DNA of 64,000 nucleotides from assembly GCA_903926205.1 (NCBI GenBank), contig CAIYID010000031.1, positions 186,001 through 250,000 of the forward strand, in the 5' to 3' direction. The notes beneath the pieces are model-generated. The model had not been told where the DNA came from and did not search any database. It saw nothing but the letters and a program-made list of their open reading frames with translations. Each line of letters opens with the position of its first letter. The stretch's first letter is position 1. Below, one piece after another: positions 17,203 to 25,966 of the stretch. The stretch is from an uncultured Bdellovibrionales bacterium. GTDB lineage: Bacteria; Bdellovibrionota; Bdellovibrionia; Bdellovibrionales; Bdellovibrionaceae. Position numbers and translations under genes: made by a program.

Positions 17203-19137
17203 TTACCTCATCAATACATATGTCATCGTCGCCACGACTCCGAGTCCGATATACATGGCGTACTGTTGAATATTTCCGTTTTGAATTCCTCGAACAAACA
17301 AGCCACTGCCTCGAACTAAATCAGAAATTACGTAGGTGGTTTTATCAATAAAGTTCACATCGATGTAAAACCAAATACCCTTGCTGAGCCGAACGAGTGG
17401 ATTGATGATCCCGCAAAAATAACCCTCATCAACATAGTATTTATTATAAACAACGTCGTAAAGTTTTCCCAAAGATGCTGCAATTTTTTTCGGCTTACTT
17501 GGGTCTTTCACATAGAAATGATATGCTGTCATTGCTGAAATTGCCGCCAGCATCACGGAAATTCCCATCAATCCCCACTCGAGCGAGGGCTCTGCATGTT
17601 CAGTTCCTGGGACGGTCTTGATCATAGGCTCGAGCCAAGTTTCCAAAAAGTTTCCAGGCTGACCTGGCAAGATTTCACTAATCACGTGAGGAATGCCTAT
17701 CCAACCACCAATCGCTGACAAGATCGCTAGTACAAACAAGGGAATAAGCATAATCATTGGTGATTCATGTGGATGAATCTTTTTTGAGAATCGGCTTTCT
17801 CCCCAGAAAGTAAGCGCCATTAATCGGGTCATGTAAAATGCCGTCATCACTGCGCCAAGAGCTCCCATGGCCCAAAAGACCCAGTGCCCCCGAGGACTAT
17901 GAAAGGCTTGCCACAAAATTTCATCCTTAGAAAAGAATCCGGCAAATGGCGGAACACCGATAATCGCGAGCCATCCTATTAAAAAGGTTAAATACGTGTG
18001 TGGAAGATATTTTTTTAAGCCGCCCATTTTACGAATATCTTGTTCTTCGTGCATGGCATGAATCACACTCCCTGAGCCCAAGAACATCAGCGCTTTAAAA
18101 AAGGCATGAGTCATTAGGTGAAAAAGAGCTGCACCAAAAGCGCCCACTCCGCACGCTAGGAACATATATCCCAACTGTGAAACAGTGGAATAGGCTAAAA
18201 CTTTTTTAATATCCCACTGTGTAAGGCCGATACTTGCTGCCATCACTGCGGTCAAGCCTCCGATTGTCGCAATAATCATCATGGTATTTGGAGCTGCCAT
18301 GAAGAGTGGGTTAAGTCGAACGATCATGTAAACACCCGCAGTTACCATTGTTGCGGCATGGATCAGTGCGGACACCGGAGTTGGGCCTGCCATCGCATCA
18401 GGTAACCAAACATAGAGTGGAATTTGCGCTGATTTTCCAGTGGCTCCGATAAATAAAAATAATGTTCCCATGGTGATGGGCGCCAGCCAGGTAAGTTCTG
18501 AGGTCAAAGGAACCAAGTGATTGATTTCTTGAAAATTCAAGGTCCCAAACGTGAGGAATAAAACAAACATTCCTAATAAAAAAGCCGCATCTCCTACGCG
18601 ATTGGTAATAAAGGCTTTCATTCCTGCGGTGGCTTTTTGTTTATCTGTAAACCAAAAGCCTATAAGTAGATAAGAGCAAAGCCCCACGCCTTCCCATCCA
18701 ACAAACATCACTAAGAGGTTGTCGCCAAGGATCAACAGCAACATATTGAATAAGAATAAATTCAAATAGGCAAAATATTTAGCGACACCCTCGTCGTGGT
18801 GCATGTAACCAATACTAAAAAGATGAATTAAAGACCCCACGCCGGTAACCACTAAGACCATGATGGCGCTAATTTGATCAATGGTAAATCCAGCAACCAC
18901 TTTTAACTTTTCAATCGTTATCCAATCGAAAAATTGCACGGAGATTCGACGCTCTTCAGCCGGAAGACCGATAAGATCAATCACCATCAAAAGCGCAGAG
19001 ATAAAGGAAATAACCGCGGCTCCTGTTGCAATTGTTCCAGCAACCTCAGCTGAATGTTTTTTATAGCGAAAACCATTGATAAAAAATCCCACCAACGGTG
19101 CAAAAATCAAAATAGCCATCAATGTTTGTTGTGACAT
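17203..19137 (-). CDS. nuoL: NADH-quinone oxidoreductase subunit L
   Basis: About 644 residues. The ATG at 19137 is chosen over the GTG at 19146 because the strong GAGGGGG site abuts the GTG but is correctly spaced for the ATG. The antiporter core has VGWEGVGLCSYLLIGFW, KSAQIPLYVWLPDAMAGPTPVSALIHAATMV and KKVLAYSTVSQLGYM. The long C-terminal region (YYVDEGYFCGIINPLVRLSKG ...) is the lateral helix and anchor that spans NuoM and NuoN. Most distal proton channel of complex I. Confidence 0.97.
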   Translation of the reverse strand: MSQQTLMAILIFAPLVGFFINGFRYKKHSAEVAGTIATGAAVISFISALLMVIDLIGLPAEERRISVQFFDWITIEKLKVVAGFTIDQISAIMVLVVTGVGSLIHLFSIGYMHHDEGVAKYFAYLNLFLFNMLLLILGDNLLVMFVGWEGVGLCSYLLIGFWFTDKQKATAGMKAFITNRVGDAAFLLGMFVLFLTFGTLNFQEINHLVPLTSELTWLAPITMGTLFLFIGATGKSAQIPLYVWLPDAMAGPTPVSALIHAATMVTAGVYMIVRLNPLFMAAPNTMMIIATIGGLTAVMAASIGLTQWDIKKVLAYSTVSQLGYMFLACGVGAFGAALFHLMTHAFFKALMFLGSGSVIHAMHEEQDIRKMGGLKKYLPHTYLTFLIGWLAIIGVPPFAGFFSKDEILWQAFHSPRGHWVFWAMGALGAVMTAFYMTRLMALTFWGESRFSKKIHPHESPMIMLIPLFVLAILSAIGGWIGIPHVISEILPGQPGNFLETWLEPMIKTVPGTEHAEPSLEWGLMGISVMLAAISAMTAYHFYVKDPSKPKKIAASLGKLYDVVYNKYYVDEGYFCGIINPLVRLSKGIWFYIDVNFIDKTTYVISDLVRGSGLFVRGIQNGNIQQYAMYIGLGVVATMTYVLMR

Positions 19138-19153
19138 GAAGTTCACGCCCCCT

Positions 19154-19480
19154 CTAACCTTTTAAGTGCTCAAAAAAGCGAACGTTGATTTCTTTATAGC
19201 GTTTAAAAATTGAAACTAAAATTGCCAGACCTACCGACACTTCCGCAGCAGCAATCGTCATAACAAAAAATACCATGACTTGCCCGTCCATTTGTCCAAG
19301 GTAATGGCTGAACGCCACAAAGCTTAAGTTGACTGCATTTAGCATCAACTCGACAGACATCAAAATAACGATAGCATTTCGTCGTAACAACACCCCTGCC
19401 ATTCCAGCGACAAAAAGCAAGGCAGAGAGAATTAAATAATGAGTTAAGCCTATCTCACCAATCAGTTCACTATTTTGCAT
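19154..19480 (-). CDS. nuoK: NADH-quinone oxidoreductase subunit K
   Basis: 108 residues with three membrane helices. The start at 19480 is fixed by AAGGGAGG six bases upstream, inside the 3' end of nuoJ; the longer frame to 19525 is overlap only. Conserved features are the two membrane glutamates, in [12 protein letters not shown] and [11 protein letters not shown], which belong to the E-channel of complex I. It overlaps nuoJ by 11 bp. Confidence 0.95.
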   Translation of the reverse strand: MQNSELIGEIGLTHYLILSALLFVAGMAGVLLRRNAIVILMSVELMLNAVNLSFVAFSHYLGQMDGQVMVFFVMTIAAAEVSVGLAILVSIFKRYKEINVRFFEHLKG

Positions 19481-20000
19481 GTGTACCTCCCTTAGAACGG
19501 GCCAAGGCAACTGCGCCGATCGCAACGATCAAGAGCAAGACACCCAGGGCTTCGAATCCAAAAATGTATTTAGAAAATAAAATAGTTCCAAGTGCTTTTG
19601 TTGTGTCTCCTCCGATAACGGCCTCCGGAGCCCCTCCTGATTTTGAGAAGACATCAGAAGTTATCAACACAGAGCCCACAATAAGGCCTGCGAACAAAGC
19701 CACAAGTCCGGCCTTTACTAAACCAGAAATTTTTCCTCGCGTGAAGGTAATGAGCTCATGTTTCAAATCAAACATCATTAGAACCATCACAAAAAGAACC
19801 GTCACGGCTCCTGCGTAAACAATCAACTGCACTCCGGCTAAAAAATATGCATTCAAACTCACAAACAATGCAGAAACACCGATCATCGTGAAGGCCAAAG
19901 AAAGTGCCGAGTAAATCGGGTTAGTAACCAAAACGGTCGTTAGTCCTCCCGCCAAAGTGAGGATTGCTAAAAACCAAAATAAAAAAACATCTGCGCTCAT
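19470..20000 (-). CDS. nuoJ: NADH-quinone oxidoreductase subunit J
   Basis: 176 residues and five membrane helices, with the family core [25 protein letters not shown] and [19 protein letters not shown]. That segment contains the pi-bulge helix with the conserved tyrosine that moves during coupling. The C-terminus ends in a short basic tail that overlaps the nuoK start. A membrane subunit of the E-channel region, between nuoH and nuoK. Confidence 0.95.
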   Translation of the reverse strand: MSADVFLFWFLAILTLAGGLTTVLVTNPIYSALSLAFTMIGVSALFVSLNAYFLAGVQLIVYAGAVTVLFVMVLMMFDLKHELITFTRGKISGLVKAGLVALFAGLIVGSVLITSDVFSKSGGAPEAVIGGDTTKALGTILFSKYIFGFEALGVLLLIVAIGAVALARSKGGTHAK

Positions 20001-20011
20001 ATTTATTCCCC

Positions 20012-21133
20012 TTATAGGTGAGCTAAGTAAACAAAGGTCGCTGTTAAAACCGTGTTAAAAAGAGCCCATGGAAGCATTGTTTTCCATCCAAGATCCATTA
20101 ATTGGTCGTAACGAAAGCGTGGCAACGTCCATCGCACTTGAATAAAGATCCACAAGAAAATCGAAAGCTTGATGAAAAAACAAACGAAAGTCAGTAATCC
20201 TGCCAATAAACTCGCTGCATTTGCACTGGCCGTGTGATCCGCGGTCCACTGATTTAAATCTGCGAGCGAAATTCCAGGGATTGCATAGCCCCCGAAATAG
20301 AAAAGAACCATGAGCGCGGAAGCCACAATCATATGTCCGTATTCACCAATGAAAAATAGCAGCATTTTAAAACCACCATATTCAATGTGGAAGCCGGCCA
20401 CAAGCTCAGCCTCTCCTTCCGCTAAATCAAAGGGCAACCGATTTGATTCAGCAAAAGAGGCTGCAAAAAAGATGATAGCACCCAACGGTTGATAGAAAAT
20501 TCCCCAAGCAGGTAAAAAATTGAGTGGCAGGGTGAAGCCTAAAAGAGAGTAACTCAGTGGCGCCTGCTGCGCTTGAATCATTTCAGTGAGATTAAATGTT
20601 CCATAAATCAAGATCATGCCAACAATGGATAAGCCGAGGGCTAGTTCATAACTGATGACTTGTGCACTCGCACGAAGAGCTCCCATAAGGGCATATTTAT
20701 TTCCAGATCCCCAGCCTGCTATCAAAATAGAATAAGGCGCTAAAGAGGAAACCGCTAAAACAAAAACGATTCCAACGTTAATTTCATATCCCTGAAGTCG
20801 AAAAAGATATTCATTCCATTGAACTGGTTGCCCCAGAGGAATGGCTGCAAAAGCCAGCGTCGCAGGAATCAAAGCAATGACCGGGGCGGCATAATACAAA
20901 AGTTTAACTGCATTGGCTGGTACAAACTCCTCTTTAAAGAAAAACTTCACGGCATCTGCTGCTAACTGAAGTAAACCAAATGGACCAATACGATTTGGGC
21001 CAAGGCGGTTTTGAATGAAAGCGCTTCCTCGACGCTCAAGCCAAACCAAGACAGGAACGGCTTGAACAATAAGAAGAAAAACGACGATAAGCTTAATGGC
21101 GTTGATGCTGATCTCAAAAATGTCGTGACCCAT
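20012..21133 (-). CDS. nuoH: NADH-quinone oxidoreductase subunit H
   Basis: 373 residues, eight or so membrane helices. Signature regions are ERRGSAFIQNRLGPNRIGPFG in the first cytoplasmic loop, the ESNRLPFDLAEGEAELVAGFHIEYGG quinone-site loop and the late RWTLPRFRYDQLMDLGWK segment. NuoH joins the membrane arm to the quinone-reducing module, which in this genome must be encoded elsewhere because nuoB, C, D and I are not adjacent. It follows nuoA by 3 bp. Confidence 0.96.
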   Translation of the reverse strand: MGHDIFEISINAIKLIVVFLLIVQAVPVLVWLERRGSAFIQNRLGPNRIGPFGLLQLAADAVKFFFKEEFVPANAVKLLYYAAPVIALIPATLAFAAIPLGQPVQWNEYLFRLQGYEINVGIVFVLAVSSLAPYSILIAGWGSGNKYALMGALRASAQVISYELALGLSIVGMILIYGTFNLTEMIQAQQAPLSYSLLGFTLPLNFLPAWGIFYQPLGAIIFFAASFAESNRLPFDLAEGEAELVAGFHIEYGGFKMLLFFIGEYGHMIVASALMVLFYFGGYAIPGISLADLNQWTADHTASANAASLLAGLLTFVCFFIKLSIFLWIFIQVRWTLPRFRYDQLMDLGWKTMLPWALFNTVLTATFVYLAHL

Positions 21134-21136
21134 GAA

Positions 21137-21502
21137 TTATTCCCACTCCAAGGCTTTAGATTTTACTTCCCAAAATAAACCGAAAATGAAAATGGCGATA
21201 AAAATTAACATCGAAAAAAAGACATAGCCACCATTTCCGGATTTAATAAAATCACGGAAAGTCGTGGCCCAGGGGTACATAAAAATAATTTCAATATCGA
21301 AAAGAATAAATAAAATTGCCGTCAAATAAAATTTAACAGAAATCTTTGTATCCTTTTTTTCTTGAACAGGAATTCCACACTCATAGGATTCAAATTTTAC
21401 TGGATCGTATTTGCGCGTACCGAAACGTGATGCCGCAAAAAGAATGACGATGCCAAAGACAGCGACAAAGATGGCGATAAAAATAACTCCGCCCAACGGC
21501 AT
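21137..21502 (-). CDS. nuoA: NADH-quinone oxidoreductase subunit A
   Basis: 121 residues. The ATG at 21502 is selected because GGGAGG lies six bases before it and it gives the family length; longer in-frame starts up to 21568 lack a site. The family pattern is complete: first helix, the conserved loop KYDPVKFESYECGIP with the Cys that shifts during the active/deactive transition in homologues, then the FDIEIIFMYPWA helix. First gene of the cluster, directly followed by nuoH. Confidence 0.94.
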   Translation of the reverse strand: MPLGGVIFIAIFVAVFGIVILFAASRFGTRKYDPVKFESYECGIPVQEKKDTKISVKFYLTAILFILFDIEIIFMYPWATTFRDFIKSGNGGYVFFSMLIFIAIFIFGLFWEVKSKALEWE

Positions 21503-21617
21503 AGAGCCTCCCATAGTTAAACATCTCGTGAACGCAAAGATCATACTCAGAGCTTTCGTGTTTTCCAAGAATTATGAATTGGAAAGATGAACTAAATAGT
21601 GGCAAGATCAGCGAAAT

Positions 21618-24600
21618 ATGAAGTTTGAAAATATTCATTCTCGGCTTGAATCAATTTTAGACCGAGAATTTTTACTGGGACGCAAAAATTTAAAGCTTGT
21701 TGGAAGCTCTTCATCAACAGCCCTTGCTATGCTTTTGTCTAACAACTCTAGTAAAAATATCAGTAGCTTGCCGCATCTTGTTGTATTTCCGAGATCCGCA
21801 GATGCTCTTCGTTTTGCACAAACATTAAGCTTCTTTAATTCTCAGCGTCAAGCTGTTGTTCTCCCCCATTTTGATGTCTCACCCTACGGTGGACTTTATC
21901 CAAAGCAACAAACTCTTGCTGAACGAATTCGTTTCTTGTTTCAAGCACAAAGCGCAAAACCTGGGCAGATTTTTGCTTCCTCTATAGGCTCTCTTTTACA
22001 AAAAACCTTGCCCTTTAAAGCCTTGGCCGAAAATAGCTTTAAATTGTCTATTGATTCTGATTTGCGAGAAGACTTTATCCCGTATTTACAGAAGCTTGGA
22101 TATCAAGCCACTCCTATGGTTGAGGATGTTGGCCAGTTTTCTCAGCGCGGCGGAATTTTTGATATTTTTTCGCCGGCACACGATCTGCCTGTTCGTATGG
22201 AGCTTTTTGGCGACACAATTGAGACCTTGCGACACTTCAATCCTGCAGATCAAACTTCGCTCGATCCGATCACTTCCTTTGATGTCATTCCTGCAAGAGA
22301 AATTTTGTGGATAGAGGAAAATCAAGATTCACTGATTGACCGATTTCGCAATTCTATTCAGGGAAGAAATATTGATCAATCAGAATTCGAAGAGGCGATT
22401 CGTTCATTGTCGCGAAACACTCCCTTTGAGGGTATCGATTTTTTAATTCCCTATTTTTATAAAAAACTCGAAGGAGTAACAGATCACTTTTCATCGGAAG
22501 TTTGTTTGTGGATGGTTGACCCGATCGAAATTTCGCGTCACGCAGATCTTTTACATCAGGAAATGAAGGAAGAGCACTCCGTCTCTTCACGACAACTGAT
22601 TCGTCCTGCGGTCAGTGATCTTTATTATGATTTAGATGAAGTTCCGTGGCCTCCTGATGGACGAAAAATTGAGCTCACCTCCATTGATTTAGAAGAAGCC
22701 ACTCCTCAAGAGGCTCCAGAAGAGCCCACTTTTTCTGTGGAATATCGAACTTCCAACGTACTTGATATTTCGAATGTTCTTTCAAGCTTAACACCTGGAA
22801 ATGATTCCTGGTTGACGGCTCTTAAAAGCAAACTCACTACGTGGACTAATGAAGATTATCGTATATTTGTTGCCATGAAAAATCGCTCCCAAGCAGAGCG
22901 TTTACGTTTGCTTTTAGAAAAAGCTGATTGGTCAGCTCATATAGCGGAGGGATCCGAAGAACGCTGGGATACATGGCTGACAGAGCAAAGCGAAGCTCTC
23001 CATAAAGGGAAAAGGATTTTACATTTAATCCCGCGCTTTTTAGGAGAAAGCATTCGACTAACAGAAGAAAAAATTATTTTTCTTCGTGACGAAGATTTGT
23101 TTGGAAAAAAGGTACGACAAGTCGCCGTCAAGGCCACAGATGAGTTTTCAAAACAAGCGCGAAGGCTTAGTTTCGGTGATCTTAAACCTGGCGACTGCGT
23201 CGTTCATATTCAACATGGTATTGGAATTTATGAAGGTCTGCGAGTCATGAATATCGGAGGCGCCGATAGTGAGTTCATTCAGATTTCCTACAAAGAAAAA
23301 GACAAGCTTTATCTTCCCGTTTATCGAGTCGGACAATTACAAAAATACTCCGGGGCTGCGGCAACAACGATTCTTGATAAATTAGGCGGTACCGGCTGGG
23401 AAAAAACAAAAACAAAAGTCCGTAGCCATTTACGTGATATTGCCAGCGAACTTTTGCAACTCTACGCTCAACGTTCAGAACTACAACGTCCTGCGTTTAC
23501 TTTGCCTGAAAATGATTTCGTCGCTTTTCAAACTTCTTTTCCTTATGAAGAAACCGACGATCAATTACGCGCTATCAATGATCTTGTTAAGGATATGACC
23601 AGTACAAAACCGATGGATCGCCTTATTTGTGGTGATGTCGGTTTTGGAAAAACAGAGGTGGCGATGCGAGCTGCTTTTATTGCTGCGAGCAATAAACGAC
23701 AAGTCGCTGTGTTGGCTCCTACAACGGTTTTGTCTTTTCAGCATTTTGAAACTTTTAAAAAGAGATTTGCAGGTTGGAATTTTGAAATTCGCGAGCTCAA
23801 TCGCTTTGTTTCTCCAGCTGATGTGAAAAAAACACTGAAAGAAACTCGCGAAGGAAAAGTTGATATCTTGATTGGTACTCATCGAGTGCTCAGTAAAGAT
23901 GTACAATTTAAAGAGCTCGGACTTTTAATCGTCGATGAGGAACAAAAGTTTGGTGTCGCCCATAAAGAAAGAGTACGAAAGTTAAAAACCGAAGTCGATA
24001 CCTTGACCATGTCTGCGACACCAATACCACGAACCTTAAATATGAGTTTATTTGGAATTCGTGATTTAAGTTTAATCAATACAGCTCCGGTTGATCGCAT
24101 GCCGACACGAACTTTTATTTTGAAATGGGATTCGGAAACTATTCGTAAAGCTATCTTAGGAGAGGTTAGTCGCGGTGGACAGGTTTACTTTATTCACAAT
24201 CGTGTACAAAGTATTTATGGTCTTGCAGATGAATTAAAAGCGATTGTACCAGAGGTACGAATTAAAGTGGGGCATGGTCAAATGGATGAAGAACTTCTTG
24301 AGAAAACCATGGTTCAGTTTTTCAATCATGAAATTGATGTTCTTCTTTGTACGACCATTGTAGAAAGCGGAATGGATGTGCCTCGGGCAAATACTATGTT
24401 TATTGATCAAGCTCAGATGATGGGACTCAGTCAACTCTATCAACTTCGTGGTCGTGTTGGTCGAAGCAAACAACGCGCTTACTGTTATCTCTTATTGCCC
24501 CGAACAAAAAAACTAGAAAAAGATGCGCAAGAACGTCTTAAGATGATTCAGGAAAACTCAGCGCTTGGTTCGGGAATTCGTATTGCTCAATATGACCTTG

Positions 24601-25160
24601 AACTTCGCGGCGCGGGAAACCTTTTAGGTGAAGAGCAGTCCGGACATATTGATACCGTCGGTTATGAGCTTTATATGGATCTACTCAATGAGGCAATTCA
24701 CCAGCTTCGTGGGGAACCCATTGACGATGCCATTGAACCTGAAATTAATTTACGGGTGCCCGCTCTTATTCCAGACTCTTATATCGCCGATATTCGTTTG
24801 CGCTTATCTTTTTATAAGGCGCTTGCGGATATACAATCCTCTGAAGATTTAGAAAAAATTGAGTCTGAGTTGAAAGATCAGTTTGGTGAACCACCAGAAC
24901 CAACTCAAAATTTGATGGGATTAATGCTCATCCGTTCTCAATGTAAAACGTTGGGGATAAAAGATTTAAGCGCGGGCCTAAAAAGTGTTTCTTTGTTGTT
25001 TTCTGAAAAAACAAAATTAAAAACAGAAACAGTCATTAGTCTCGCGATGAGGCAAAATAAAAAATACAGCATCACTCCAGATAATCGACTCAACATTCGC
25101 TTAAATCAGATCACTTGGCCCGCCGTCTACGAGGAACTAGAGTACCTGCTTCGTTTGTAA
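21618..25160 (+). CDS. mfd: Transcription-repair coupling factor Mfd
   Basis: 1180 residues, the normal length. The N-terminal UvrB-homology region has FSQRGGIFDIFSP and MELFGDTIE. The RNA polymerase-interacting domain follows (LSFGDLKPGDCVVHIQHGIGIYEGL). The RecG-like translocase has Walker A GDVGFGKTE, DEEQ box VDEEQKFGV, TMSATPIPRTL and QLRGRVGRS, and a C-terminal TRCF domain closes the protein. Mfd pushes stalled RNA polymerase off lesions and recruits UvrA. Divergent from nuoA, with a 115-bp gap showing no clear promoter. It converges on the small outer-membrane gene with 7 bp between stops. Confidence 0.97.
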   Translation: MKFENIHSRLESILDREFLLGRKNLKLVGSSSSTALAMLLSNNSSKNISSLPHLVVFPRSADALRFAQTLSFFNSQRQAVVLPHFDVSPYGGLYPKQQTLAERIRFLFQAQSAKPGQIFASSIGSLLQKTLPFKALAENSFKLSIDSDLREDFIPYLQKLGYQATPMVEDVGQFSQRGGIFDIFSPAHDLPVRMELFGDTIETLRHFNPADQTSLDPITSFDVIPAREILWIEENQDSLIDRFRNSIQGRNIDQSEFEEAIRSLSRNTPFEGIDFLIPYFYKKLEGVTDHFSSEVCLWMVDPIEISRHADLLHQEMKEEHSVSSRQLIRPAVSDLYYDLDEVPWPPDGRKIELTSIDLEEATPQEAPEEPTFSVEYRTSNVLDISNVLSSLTPGNDSWLTALKSKLTTWTNEDYRIFVAMKNRSQAERLRLLLEKADWSAHIAEGSEERWDTWLTEQSEALHKGKRILHLIPRFLGESIRLTEEKIIFLRDEDLFGKKVRQVAVKATDEFSKQARRLSFGDLKPGDCVVHIQHGIGIYEGLRVMNIGGADSEFIQISYKEKDKLYLPVYRVGQLQKYSGAAATTILDKLGGTGWEKTKTKVRSHLRDIASELLQLYAQRSELQRPAFTLPENDFVAFQTSFPYEETDDQLRAINDLVKDMTSTKPMDRLICGDVGFGKTEVAMRAAFIAASNKRQVAVLAPTTVLSFQHFETFKKRFAGWNFEIRELNRFVSPADVKKTLKETREGKVDILIGTHRVLSKDVQFKELGLLIVDEEQKFGVAHKERVRKLKTEVDTLTMSATPIPRTLNMSLFGIRDLSLINTAPVDRMPTRTFILKWDSETIRKAILGEVSRGGQVYFIHNRVQSIYGLADELKAIVPEVRIKVGHGQMDEELLEKTMVQFFNHEIDVLLCTTIVESGMDVPRANTMFIDQAQMMGLSQLYQLRGRVGRSKQRAYCYLLLPRTKKLEKDAQERLKMIQENSALGSGIRIAQYDLELRGAGNLLGEEQSGHIDTVGYELYMDLLNEAIHQLRGEPIDDAIEPEINLRVPALIPDSYIADIRLRLSFYKALADIQSSEDLEKIESELKDQFGEPPEPTQNLMGLMLIRSQCKTLGIKDLSAGLKSVSLLFSEKTKLKTETVISLAMRQNKKYSITPDNRLNIRLNQITWPAVYEELEYLLRL

Positions 25161-25167
25161 TTTTTTA

Positions 25168-25932
25168 TTAGAATTCGAAATGAAATCCGGCGCCAAAATT
25201 CATCTCTGTTTGCAAATCAGGATCAGACGCGTTGCCTGACGTATTATATTGAACTCCGTAAATATCTAAAAAAGTATTTTTCATTCCATAGCTCATGTAC
25301 GCGTCTCGCGCGGCATCTTGATCGATTTTATTTAAATGAATCGAAACCCCAGCAATTAATCCTGTGGTGATCGCTGTTGTTCCACCCTTTGTTCCTGTGG
25401 CTGCCGATTCAAGCCAATTAAAGCTAACAACTTGTCCAGCAATATAGGGGCTTGCCCATGGATCTTTCACAAGTGCATCGAGCATAAAGCCGATTGTTGC
25501 TCCGTACTTGCTGATTTTTAATAAATCTGCAGACCCTTTGCCTGCGGCAATCGAGCCCGCTCCATACTGACCATCTAAATAAATGGCTCCATTTTTTGTA
25601 TTGTATTGCGCTCCAAAACTTCCTGTTAGTATTGAACCTTGATTACTTCCAAAAATTGTTTTGTAGCTTGCTTGGTCGAGTGGAGAAATATAGGAATCAG
25701 GAGAAAATGCCTCATAAGAAGAGCTAAATCTCCAAGACCAGTTTGTTTTTTTCTCTACGTAAGCAGCATTTGGGTCCGCTTTCAAATGAACTTCTACAAG
25801 TGAGTTTGGATCATATGTTTCGCTATATTCATCATAGTCTGTAGCTGCCGCTGCTGTGAGCGAAGCCAAAATAATTGTCGCGAGGGCAACAAGACAAGGG
25901 TCGAAATTTAGTCTAACTTTTATCTTCAACAT
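25168..25932 (-). CDS. Putative outer-membrane or periplasmic protein, family not recognised
   Basis: 254 residues. An N-terminal signal peptide (hydrophobic CLVALATIILASLTAAAA, cleavage likely near AAA-TDY) leads into a body of alternating, aromatic-rich stretches such as NWSWRFSSSYEAF, GSFGAQYNTKNGAIYLDGQYG and ATIGFMLDAL. It ends in GAGFHFEF, with a terminal Phe as in beta-barrel outer-membrane proteins recognised by BamA. A small beta-barrel of 8-12 strands is the most likely fold. No enzyme motif and no known family recognised. Convergent with mfd, divergent from the GH3 gene. Confidence 0.65.
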   Translation of the reverse strand: MLKIKVRLNFDPCLVALATIILASLTAAAATDYDEYSETYDPNSLVEVHLKADPNAAYVEKKTNWSWRFSSSYEAFSPDSYISPLDQASYKTIFGSNQGSILTGSFGAQYNTKNGAIYLDGQYGAGSIAAGKGSADLLKISKYGATIGFMLDALVKDPWASPYIAGQVVSFNWLESAATGTKGGTTAITTGLIAGVSIHLNKIDQDAARDAYMSYGMKNTFLDIYGVQYNTSGNASDPDLQTEMNFGAGFHFEF

Positions 25933-25966
25933 ATTTTGCGCAGTTCTTTACCGCTAAACTTATTCT

